In this document: piece by piece, positions 5,017-10,567 of the stretch
Layout: the number at the start of each line of letters is the position of its first letter
Numbering within the stretch: the stretch's first letter is position 1
Assembly: GCA_003023535.1 (NCBI GenBank)
Contig: PXSC01000090.1
Span: forward strand, 1-10,567
Reading direction: 5' to 3'
Length of the DNA stretch: 10,567 nucleotides
Source of the DNA: Halobacteriales archaeon QS_9_70_65
GTDB taxonomy: Archaea; Halobacteriota; Halobacteria; Halobacteriales; Haloarculaceae
Notes under the pieces: model-generated
The model's database searches: none
Seen by the model: only the letters and a program-made list of their open reading frames with translations
Told to the model about the DNA's origin: nothing
Made by a program: the position numbers and the translations under genes

Positions 5017-5793
5017 GACCGCCACGGCGGTCACGTCCGACAGCCCGAGCGAGCGGTGTCGCCAGCCGTCGTCCGCCCGGACCAGGACGGTCCCCGGCTC
5101 CGTGACGACGTACGTCTCCTCGCCGTGGGCGACGCCCGCGACCGGCTCGGTCACCGGCAGGTCGACGACGCGCCAGCCGTCGCCGTCGCGCTCGTACAGC
5201 GCGTCGGCGGTCGCGGCGTGAACTCGGTCGCCGTCGGCGGCGACGACGCGGAACGACCCCTCGACGTCGACCACCCAGCCGTTGGCCAGCCGGTACAGCC
5301 CCGCCGGGGTCGCGGCCAGCGGCCGCCCCGTCGCCGCCACGTCGGCGATGTCTTCGAGGCCGACGGGCGTCCCGTCGAGCCGGTGGAGCCCGTCGGCGGC
5401 CGCGACCAGGTCGCCGTCGACGGCCCGGACGTCGGACAGGTCGGCGAGCGTCGCCCAGTCATCGCCGTCGCGGCGGGCGACCCGGCCGTCGCCGGCCGCC
5501 ACGAGCCCGTCGTCATCGTGGTCGTGGGAGCCGACCGCGTCGGCCGGACCGAACCCCGTCGGCTCGAGGCCGTCGCCGGTCCCGACCAGCACGTCCTCGG
5601 CGGTCGCGACGGCGACGCGGCCCCCGGCGGCGGCGACGTCCCTCGCGTCACACCGCCGCTCGAGGCCGAACTCGCCGACGACGTCGCCGGCGATTTCCAC
5701 CCGGACGACGCCGGCACCGGCGGCGACGAACGCCGTCGTCGCCCCCTCGCGGCCGGCGTAGACGCGCTTCTCGTCGATGCCGATGTCTTTCAT
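5011..5793 (-). CDS. Beta-propeller-like protein of the HVO_0234 family
   Basis: This 260-residue protein starts MKDIGIDEKRVYAGREG and contains repeated short units of the form GDGL/VAAADGLHRLDG/VVAADGDRVHAATADALYERDGDGW. Each unit resembles a beta-propeller blade: a hydrophobic strand, a Gly/Asp turn, then a strand ending in an aromatic residue. The start and layout match the haloarchaeal family I know as HVO_0234 family beta-propeller protein. No signal peptide or membrane segment is seen, so it is probably cytoplasmic; the function is unknown and may involve protein binding. The length is close to the family's. It follows the winged-helix regulator gene by 58 bp on the same strand and may be co-transcribed with it; an AT-richer stretch at about 5816-5827 is a weak alternative promoter. 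It converges on the DUF373 gene with a 28-bp gap. Confidence 0.8.
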   Translation of the reverse strand: MKDIGIDEKRVYAGREGATTAFVAAGAGVVRVEIAGDVVGEFGLERRCDARDVAAAGGRVAVATAEDVLVGTGDGLEPTGFGPADAVGSHDHDDDGLVAAGDGRVARRDGDDWATLADLSDVRAVDGDLVAAADGLHRLDGTPVGLEDIADVAATGRPLAATPAGLYRLANGWVVDVEGSFRVVAADGDRVHAATADALYERDGDGWRVVDLPVTEPVAGVAHGEETYVVTEPGTVLVRADDGWRHRSLGLSDVTAVAVR

Positions 5794-5851
5794 GGCTGCA
5801 CTCGGCGGCCTGGTGTCGAAAGCGTTCGGACGGAAGCGGTCGGACGAAGCA

Positions 5852-6507
5852 TCAGACCGGCTCCGACCGGGTGCGGTGGCGCTCGAAGACCCGCTCGCCC
5901 CACCGGACGGCGGCCTCGTCGTCGGCGAAGACGGCGCCGGCCAGCGTCCCGTCGTCGTAGCCGAACAGCCCCAGCCGGTCGTCGTCGAAGAGCACGACCG
6001 CGAACGGCAGTTCGCGGTCTGCCGGCCCGCCTGGACCCGCCCGTGGATGTCCGAGAGGTACCGCGGCATCCCCGACGGCGACAGACACCGGAGCCGGTCG
6101 GCCGTCTCCGCCAGCGCGTCCAGCCGCTCCAGCGGCCGCTCGGGGGCGTGCCGCCCGGGGACGTGGACGTGGCCGTGTTCGAACAGCGACAGCGGTAGAT
6201 GGACGTCCGCCGGGACGGTCTCCAGCAGCCGCTCGGCGGCCGCCAGCCGCCGGAGCCGCGTCAGGTAGGCGTCGTGGCGGCGCCACGCCAGCCGGCCCAT
6301 CCTCGTCAGCCGGTAGCCGCCGTCCCCGTCGACGACGAGCCCCGCCGCCTCGAGCTCCCGGAGCCCCTTGTAGACCGTCGAGCGGGCGACCCCGAGGTCG
6401 TCCCGGAGCGCCCGCTGTGTCGTGGGTCCGTCCGCGAGCGCCTCCAGCATCGGCGCGCGCTTCCGGAGCGCGTCGAGAAACGGCGGACCCCCCTGCGGCT
6501 CTGTCAT
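5852..6507 (-). pseudogene. Winged-helix transcriptional regulator (FilR1/DUF1724-like), frameshifted with internal deletion
   Basis: From the ATG at 6507 the sequence reads MTEPQGG, FLDALRKRAPMLEALADGP and TQRALRDDLGVARSTVYKGLRELEAAGLV, a clear winged helix-turn-helix in residues 10-65. It continues to MPRYLSDIHGRVQAG near residue 160. At about 6020-6030 the frame must change: DRELPFAVVLFDDDRLGLFGYDD...WGERVFERHRTRSEPV lies in another frame ending at 5852. In haloarchaeal regulators with a FilR1/DUF1724-type sensor domain, IHxRV is followed by roughly 35 residues of the type GVEVEVVLPP...ETGRVTL before the DxLPF segment; these are missing here. The total is about 217 residues against about 255 usual, by memory. 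So it has both a deletion and a frameshift: a pseudogene or an assembly fault. If expressed, the product would keep DNA binding and lose the end of the sensor domain. Its own target may be the upstream spacer. Confidence 0.75.
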
Positions 6508-6526
6508 CGGCGGGCCATTGGGGCGC

Positions 6527-6537
6527 CGGAAGTAAAT
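6527..6537 (-). promoter_or_regulatory. TATA box of the regulator gene
   Basis: Read on the minus strand, gatttacttcc places an AT-rich core (TTTACTT) about 22-30 nt before the ATG at 6507. This fits a leaderless haloarchaeal promoter. Confidence 0.5.
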
Positions 6538-6552
6538 CACCCCTGCCGGCGT

Positions 6553-6594
6553 GTTTCGACCCTCGAAACGCGTCCGACGTCCCGAAACACGTCC
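6553..6594. promoter_or_regulatory. Candidate operator: inverted and direct repeats
   Basis: A perfect inverted repeat gtttcga-ccc-tcgaaac occupies 6553-6569. Its right arm is the start of a direct repeat: cgaaacgcgtcc (6564-6575) and cgaaacacgtcc (6583-6594), 19 bp apart with one mismatch. The cluster lies immediately upstream of the regulator's TATA box, a usual place for regulator binding in archaea. Binding by the adjacent winged-helix protein is an inference. Confidence 0.4.
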
Positions 6595-6684
6595 CGGGAG
6601 GTAACCTGAAGAGAGTACGGACGGAAGCCGAACCGCACCCGCTGACGCCGTGTCTCTCCGCCGGCCGGCCCGACGCGGCCGTGC

Positions 6685-6698
6685 CGGTATCACTTTGC
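6685..6698 (+). promoter_or_regulatory. Weak candidate promoter of glmM
   Basis: The only AT-richer stretch before the glmM start is ggtatcactttg, centred about 30 nt before the ATG at 6722. The position is right for a TATA element of a leaderless transcript, but the match is weak. Confidence 0.3.
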
Positions 6699-6721
6699 CG
6701 TCGGACCCCGACCTCCCGTGT

Positions 6722-8101
6722 ATGCACGTGTTCGGTTCGAGCGGCGTCCGCGGCCTGGCGGGGTCGGAGCTGACGCCGCCGTTCGTCGGCCGCATCGCCG
6801 CCGCCGCCGGAACCGCACTCGGGGCGACGACGGTCGGCGTCGCCCGAGACACCCGCACGACGGGGCGACTGTTCGCCGACGCGGCCGCCAGCGCCCTGGC
6901 CGGCGTCGGCTGTGACGTCCACCGACTCGGCGTCGCGCCGACGCCGGCCGCCCAGGCGTACGCCGAGCGGGCGGGCGTGCCCGTGGTCGTCGTCACGGCC
7001 AGTCACAACCCGCCGGCGTACAACGGCGTGAAGCTCGTCGGTGCCGACGGCGTCGAACTCGGCCGCGGGACGCTGAAACGGGTCGAAAAGCGGCTGCTCG
7101 AGGAGTCGTTCGAACTCGTCGGCTTCGACGCCGTCGGCCGCACCCGCGAGGTCGACGGGGTCCGCGAGGCCTACGTCGACGAGCTGCTGGAGGCGCTGGC
7201 CGCCGACGGGGTCCGCGAGCGGGTCGCGGCCGCGGAACCCACCGTCGTCGTCGACCCGGGCCACGGCGCGGGCTGTCTGACCACCCCCGGCTTCCTCCGG
7301 CGGCTCGGCTGTCGCGTCCACACGATCAACGCCACCCCGGACGGCCACTTCCCCGGCCGGGACCCCGAGCCGGTGGCGGCGAACCTGGCGGATCTCCGGC
7401 GGTTCGTCCGCGCGACGGACGCCGACCTCGGAATCGCCCACGACGGCGACGCCGACCGTGCGGTGTTCGTCGACGAGACCGGCACCCACGTCGAGGGCGA
7501 CTCGGCGCTCGCGGCGCTGGCGGCCGCGGAACTCGAGGCCGGCGACGTGGCGGTCTCGGCGGTCAACGTCTCCCAGCGGCTCGTCGACGTCGCCGACGCC
7601 GCCGGCGCCGGCCTGGAGCTGACGCCCATCGGCAGCACGCACATCATCTCCCGGATGGAAGCCCTCCGGGCGGCGGGCGAGACGGTGCCGGTCGCCGGCG
7701 AGGGCAACGGCGGGATCTTTTTCCCCGGCTACCGGCTCGCCCGCGACGGCGCCTACACCGCCGCCCGCTTCCTCGCGCTGGTCGCCGACCGGCCCGCGAG
7801 CGAGGTCGTCGCGGCGTACGACGGTTACGTCAACGTCCGCGCGAACCTGGGGTACGACGGCGACGGCGAGCGGGCGGCGCTGCTCGAGGCGGCCGACGCC
7901 TACGCCGCCGCCGCCGACGCCGAGGTGACGACGCTCGACGGCTACCGGCTCGACTACGGCGACGGGTGGGTGCTGGCCCGCCCGAGCGGCACCGAACCGC
8001 TCGTCCGGGTGTACGCCGAGGGACCGACCGACGACCGGGCCCGGGCGCTGCTGGACGGGATGTGCGAGGCCATGGAGGCCGGGCGTCAGGGCGGGTCGTA
8101 G
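6722..8101 (+). CDS. glmM: Phosphohexomutase, probable phosphoglucosamine mutase / phosphomannomutase
   Basis: This intact 459-residue alpha-D-phosphohexomutase interconverts hexose (or hexosamine) 6-phosphate and 1-phosphate in the cytoplasm through a phosphoserine. All four family motifs are present in order: the catalytic loop TASHNPPAYNG (92-102) with the phosphoserine Ser94, the magnesium-binding DGDADR (241-246), the sugar-specificity loop GEGNGG (326-331) and the phosphate-binding PSGTEP (421-426). GEGNGG is not the GEMSG/GEESG or GEQSG form of well-studied mannose, glucose or glucosamine enzymes, so the exact substrate is not settled by sequence. The haloarchaeal context and length favour GlmM, supplying glucosamine-1-phosphate for UDP-sugar synthesis used in glycan and N-glycosylation pathways. 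The ATG at 6722 starts the standard MxxFGSSGVRG N-terminus. The gene is divergent from the regulator gene, and its 3' end overlaps the convergent gene by 16 bp. Confidence 0.9.
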   Translation: MHVFGSSGVRGLAGSELTPPFVGRIAAAAGTALGATTVGVARDTRTTGRLFADAAASALAGVGCDVHRLGVAPTPAAQAYAERAGVPVVVVTASHNPPAYNGVKLVGADGVELGRGTLKRVEKRLLEESFELVGFDAVGRTREVDGVREAYVDELLEALAADGVRERVAAAEPTVVVDPGHGAGCLTTPGFLRRLGCRVHTINATPDGHFPGRDPEPVAANLADLRRFVRATDADLGIAHDGDADRAVFVDETGTHVEGDSALAALAAAELEAGDVAVSAVNVSQRLVDVADAAGAGLELTPIGSTHIISRMEALRAAGETVPVAGEGNGGIFFPGYRLARDGAYTAARFLALVADRPASEVVAAYDGYVNVRANLGYDGDGERAALLEAADAYAAAADAEVTTLDGYRLDYGDGWVLARPSGTEPLVRVYAEGPTDDRARALLDGMCEAMEAGRQGGS

Positions 8102-9252
8102 CGCTCCAGCGCCGCCGTCAGTCGGCGCCGCCGCTCGCGCAACTCCTCGAGTTCCTCGGCGACCGCGCCGGACGCGAGCCGCCGGCGCTCCGCGTCGGTC
8201 AACTCGGCGCGGGCGACGGCGGTCTCCCGGAGCCGGTCGTAGTCGTCGTCGCGGGTTCGCGCCCGCACCGCCCGCACCGCCCGGACCGTCTCCTCGCCGG
8301 CGAAGCGGTCGACGACCGACAGCAGCTCCTCGCTGCGGAAGCGGAGCCGATCGGCCGGCGGCGGCGGCCAGCCGACGCACAGCGGCGCCGCCGACAGCTC
8401 CTCGAGGTACGTCCGGTTCGTCGCGACCCGGCGCTTCAGCAGCGACGGCTCCTCGACGTAGTGCGAGAGCTTCGACGTCGAGTACCCCGCGTACTCCAAC
8501 AGCTCCGGGACGGGGTGGTCGCCGGCCGGCGTCGACTCGACGTACGCCTGTAGCTCCGACGGCGGCGCCCGAACGTCGACGAGCGGGTAGCCGGCGGCCG
8601 TCCGAACGACGCCGAGGAACTCCCGGGCGGGCGCCTCCCGGCGGAAGGCGTCGAACGCCTCCGTCACCGCCCCGTCGTAGCGCTCGATCGGCTCTCGCAA
8701 CCGCTCGACGGGTGCCTCGAGGTCGGCGTCGCCGAGCCGCCGTAGCCGCTCGAGGTCGTCGATCCGGTCGTCGACCTCGCGGCGCCGGCGCTCGGCGATC
8801 CGGTACGCCCGGCGGTAGCGGTCCTCGACGGCCGACAGTTCCTCGCGGTAGTCGGCGTACCTCCGGGCCGGCGCCAGCGCCTCGCGGGCGGCCTCGAAGT
8901 CCGCCTCGGTCAGCGACGTCGAGACGCCGCTCGTCTTGACGTGGTCGTCGGCCGCGAGGAACGCCTCGCTCTCGGGGACGTCCTCGGGGATCGATTCCAG
9001 CGTCTCCGAGAGGGCGTCCCGGAACTCGACGTACCCCTCGAAGTCGTCCCAGTCGGTGGCGCGGTCCTCCCAGCGGTCCAGCACCTCGGCGACGGACTCG
9101 TAGGCGTCGGCGACCGTGTCGACGGCCTCGGGGTCGGCCGGCGGCTCCGCGCGCAGCCCTTCGAGCCGCTCGTCGGCGGCCTCGAGGGCCGCCACGGGCG
9201 CCGTCTCCGGGTCGGGGTCGGGGTCGGGATCGGCGTCACTCCCCGTAGACAT
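8086..9252 (-). CDS. Conserved haloarchaeal coiled-coil protein (DUF7118-like)
   Basis: This 388-residue acidic protein of unknown function starts with a low-complexity [11 protein letters not shown] tail. Long charged helices follow, rich in Glu, Arg, Leu and Ala, with heptad-like spacing at about 130-200 and again at the C-terminus ([28 protein letters not shown]), which predict coiled coils. Between them is a more globular part with conserved-looking segments such as [39 protein letters not shown] and [17 protein letters not shown]. These remind me of the haloarchaeal DUF7118 family, though I am not certain of the number. No signal or membrane segment is seen. Its ATG lies inside the 3' end of hisI (17-bp overlap), so the two are surely co-transcribed and perhaps translationally coupled. 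Its stop overlaps the convergent glmM 3' end. Three 9-bp repeats near 8264-8290 encode VRAVRAVRA. Confidence 0.75.
   Translation of the reverse strand: MSTGSDADPDPDPDPETAPVAALEAADERLEGLRAEPPADPEAVDTVADAYESVAEVLDRWEDRATDWDDFEGYVEFRDALSETLESIPEDVPESEAFLAADDHVKTSGVSTSLTEADFEAAREALAPARRYADYREELSAVEDRYRRAYRIAERRRREVDDRIDDLERLRRLGDADLEAPVERLREPIERYDGAVTEAFDAFRREAPAREFLGVVRTAAGYPLVDVRAPPSELQAYVESTPAGDHPVPELLEYAGYSTSKLSHYVEEPSLLKRRVATNRTYLEELSAAPLCVGWPPPPADRLRFRSEELLSVVDRFAGEETVRAVRAVRARTRDDDYDRLRETAVARAELTDAERRRLASGAVAEELEELRERRRRLTAALERYDPP
9209..9228 (+). other. Four-tract G-run motif (possible G-quadruplex)
   Basis: Four runs of three or four G, each separated by TC, occupy 20 nt on the plus strand. 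They fit the standard quadruplex pattern with two-base loops. On the coding (minus) strand the same bases encode the Asp-Pro repeat near the N-terminus of the coiled-coil protein. It may simply follow from that protein repeat in a GC-rich genome. Confidence 0.45.
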
Positions 9253-9604
9253 CGTCGGGATCGAAGGCGCGGTCGCCGACGGTCTCGCCGTCGACGGTTC
9301 GGTGGAAGCAGCTCTCGAAGCCGGTGTGGCAGGCGCCGCCGGTCTGCTCGACGAGATACAGCAGCGCGTCGCCGTCGCAGTCGACGCGGATCTCCTCGAC
9401 GCGCTGGGTGTGGCCGCTGGAGGCGCCCTTCCGCCACAGCTCCTCGCGACTCCGGGAGTAGTAGTGTGCCTCGCCGGTCTCGCGGGTCCGCTCGAGGGCC
9501 TCCCGGGAGGCGTAGGCGAGCATCAGCACCTCCTCGGAGTCGGCGTCCTGTGCGACGGCGGGTAGCAGCTCCTGCTCGTCGAAGGCGAGGTGGGTCACGG
9601 CCAC
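9236..9604 (-). CDS. hisI: Phosphoribosyl-AMP cyclohydrolase (histidine biosynthesis)
   Basis: This 122-residue protein has the full single-domain HisI signature: [13 protein letters not shown] near the N-terminus, [21 protein letters not shown] in the middle, and [21 protein letters not shown] followed by SCFHR. The DCD, CHT and SCF cysteines and the aspartates of DCDGD are the known zinc and magnesium ligands. The enzyme opens the adenine ring of phosphoribosyl-AMP in the third step of histidine synthesis, in the cytoplasm. The start is uncertain between two GTG codons in frame, 9604 and 9598; I give the longer. No ATG fits. An AT-richer aaggcctatcc (about 9622-9632, minus strand) could be its promoter, though it lies only 32 bp after the prepilin peptidase stop, so an operon is also possible. 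The end overlaps the next gene by 17 bp. Confidence 0.93.
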   Translation of the reverse strand: MAVTHLAFDEQELLPAVAQDADSEEVLMLAYASREALERTRETGEAHYYSRSREELWRKGASSGHTQRVEEIRVDCDGDALLYLVEQTGGACHTGFESCFHRTVDGETVGDRAFDPDDVYGE

Positions 9605-9636
9605 ATCTGAGCCGGTCGGGGGGATAGGCCTTTCCG

Positions 9637-10567
9637 TTAGAATCCCAGCGCCGACAGCAGCACGAACAGCAGGTCGCCGTACGACAGCGCCACGACCAGC
9701 CCGACGAAGGTCGGCAGCAGGAACGGCACGCCGGGCGTCAGCCAGACGACCTCCCGGTCGGGCTCGGTCAGCACCTCCAGCCCCGCCCGCAGCTCCACCG
9801 GGGTCGTGCCGTAGGCGCGGTGGGCCTCGAGGAACCGCTCGGCGCCCCACGTGTCGAGCGGCCGGACGGCCGGCTCGGGAGCGCCGCCGTCGGTCGCCAC
9901 CCGGTCGCCGACCGACCCGTCGCCGGGGTCGTCCCGCGCCGTCGGCAGCGGATGGCGGTACCGGTCCGGCGCCGCCCGCACGTCCTCGAGGGTCACCCCC
10001 CGCCAGCGGAGGTACATCCGCAGCGCGTCGACGTCGAGCCCCCGGCGGGTGAACCCCGACGGCGACTCCAGCAGCCGGCCGTACTCCTCGACGATCGCCC
10101 CGACGGCGACCGGCCGGCCGACGAACATCGCCGGCGTGAGTTCCCCGCGCGGCAGGTTCCGCAGCGCCAACACCAGCGGGTACGCCAGCCCCACCAGCAC
10201 CGTGTTCGAGAGGACGGTCAGCGAGAAGACGCCGAGCGGGGCCGGCTGCAGCGGCAGCACCGTCGCGGCGGCGTCCGTCGCTCCCGGCGGGTAGTACCGC
10301 GGGTTCGCCGGCAGCAGCAGCGCCAGCGACATCACCGCCTTGGCGTCGGCGCCGCCGAAGCCGCCCAGCCGCCAGAAGAGATAGCCCAGCGGCGCGACCA
10401 GCCCCAGCGACAGCCCGACCCGCACGGCGAACAGCGGCCACGCCCGGCCCCCGGCGACCAGCACCGCGTCCCAGGCGAGGGCGACGACGCCGGCGACGAC
10501 CAGCGGGAGCCACGCCCGGTTCGGGACGCGGCGCGTCCGGACGTCCCGCAGCGCCGCCCACCCCAGC
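9637..10567 (-). CDS. pibD: Archaeal prepilin/prearchaellin peptidase (A24 family), 5' end missing
   Basis: The frame is open from the right edge to a TAA at 9637-9639, about 309 residues. The visible N-terminus [20 protein letters not shown] carries the first catalytic aspartate ([10 protein letters not shown]), and GGFGGADAK, about 66 residues later, carries the second within the GxD-type motif. Together they define the A24 aspartyl peptidases PibD/FlaK. These membrane enzymes remove the short class III signal peptide of archaellins and type IV pilins before assembly. Hydrophobic segments occur around [59 protein letters not shown] and, at the end, [23 protein letters not shown] hydrophilic domain of over 100 residues before the last segment is on the cytoplasmic or external face. 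Internal GTG 10464 is not the start, because the conserved catalytic region lies upstream of it. Only a few N-terminal residues are likely missing. Confidence 0.9.
   Translation of the reverse strand, partial: LGWAALRDVRTRRVPNRAWLPLVVAGVVALAWDAVLVAGGRAWPLFAVRVGLSLGLVAPLGYLFWRLGGFGGADAKAVMSLALLLPANPRYYPPGATDAAATVLPLQPAPLGVFSLTVLSNTVLVGLAYPLVLALRNLPRGELTPAMFVGRPVAVGAIVEEYGRLLESPSGFTRRGLDVDALRMYLRWRGVTLEDVRAAPDRYRHPLPTARDDPGDGSVGDRVATDGGAPEPAVRPLDTWGAERFLEAHRAYGTTPVELRAGLEVLTEPDREVVWLTPGVPFLLPTFVGLVVALSYGDLLFVLLSALGF

Larger units (their letters stand above)
6508..6721. other. Divergent intergenic region between the regulator gene and glmM
   Basis: This 214-bp spacer holds promoters for both genes plus repeats near the regulator's promoter. 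The remaining part, about 6600-6680, is GC-rich without a recognisable element or convincing small open frame. Confidence 0.5.

Noticed and set aside
3965..5221. A 418-residue protein from the DUF373 start codon
   Set aside because: After residue 30 it is Arg/Gly-rich nonsense that ignores the conserved DUF373 frame and runs past the convergent gene's end.
5056..6198. A 380-residue plus-strand open frame antisense to the beta-propeller and regulator genes
   Set aside because: The composition is typical of antisense frames in GC-rich DNA, and no conserved motif is present.
5011..6996. A 661-residue fusion of the winged-helix regulator with the beta-propeller protein
   Set aside because: The join between the two parts is Ser/Thr/Arg-rich out-of-frame sequence, and each part has its own start. 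The open frame results from the frameshift in the regulator.
8264..8290. Short 9-bp repeats as a functional element
   Set aside because: They sit within the coding sequence and encode VRAVRAVRA in a helical region. Simple codon repetition explains them.
5852..8380. An 842-residue open frame on the minus strand spanning the regulator and antisense to glmM
   Set aside because: It is mostly Arg/Gly/Pro-rich shadow sequence opposite the well-conserved glmM. Only its last 55 codons are real, as the C-terminal part of the frameshifted regulator.
1..10567. CRISPR arrays, tRNA or rRNA genes, insertion sequences, toxin-antitoxin or defence modules
   Set aside because: I looked on both strands for regularly spaced repeats, cloverleaf-like sequences, transposase motifs and nuclease or NTPase motifs, and found none I could support.

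Overview
The window is very GC-rich and reads as haloarchaeal chromosome (class Halobacteria). Its proteins are strongly acidic. Several carry twin-arginine (Tat) signals of the haloarchaeal type, and most genes have an AT-rich box about 25-32 nt before the start codon with no Shine-Dalgarno sequence, as expected for leaderless archaeal transcripts. The protein set also fits: a DUF373 membrane protein, a beta-propeller protein of the HVO_0234 type, a GlmM-like phosphohexomutase with a GEGNGG loop, and an archaeal prepilin peptidase. I cannot name the genus.

Left part (1-3964): a radical SAM protein (minus strand, cut by the left edge) faces away from an accessory stretch of four exported-protein genes on the plus strand. 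Gene A (737-1306) is a small Tat lipoprotein. Next is a DUF6517-like Tat lipoprotein (1383-2039). Genes B (2188-2832) and C (3204-3812) are paralogues of A with Tat signals but no lipobox. B and C lie in a tandem duplication whose units also carry the promoter and first codons of the downstream DUF373 gene. The spacer between B and C seems to hold the 3' end of a further lost copy.

Middle part (3965-6721): the DUF373 gene has its expected N-terminus in one frame and the rest in another, with an apparent internal deletion. Convergent to it are a beta-propeller gene and, upstream of that, a winged-helix regulator of the FilR1/DUF1724 type. The regulator is also split between two frames with a segment missing. 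The two lesions, about 2 kb apart, mean either gene decay or an assembly fault. The spacer upstream of the regulator holds an inverted repeat and a direct repeat that could be its operator.

Right part (6722-10567): an intact GlmM-like phosphohexomutase (plus) converges, with a 16-bp overlap, on a minus-strand run of prepilin peptidase (cut by the right edge), hisI and a coiled-coil haloarchaeal protein. The last two overlap by 17 bp and are probably co-transcribed. These are ordinary housekeeping genes.

I see no complete novel defence or mobile system, CRISPR array, transposase or tRNA. The most notable content is the small, duplicating family of exported proteins A/B/C and the record of its duplication.
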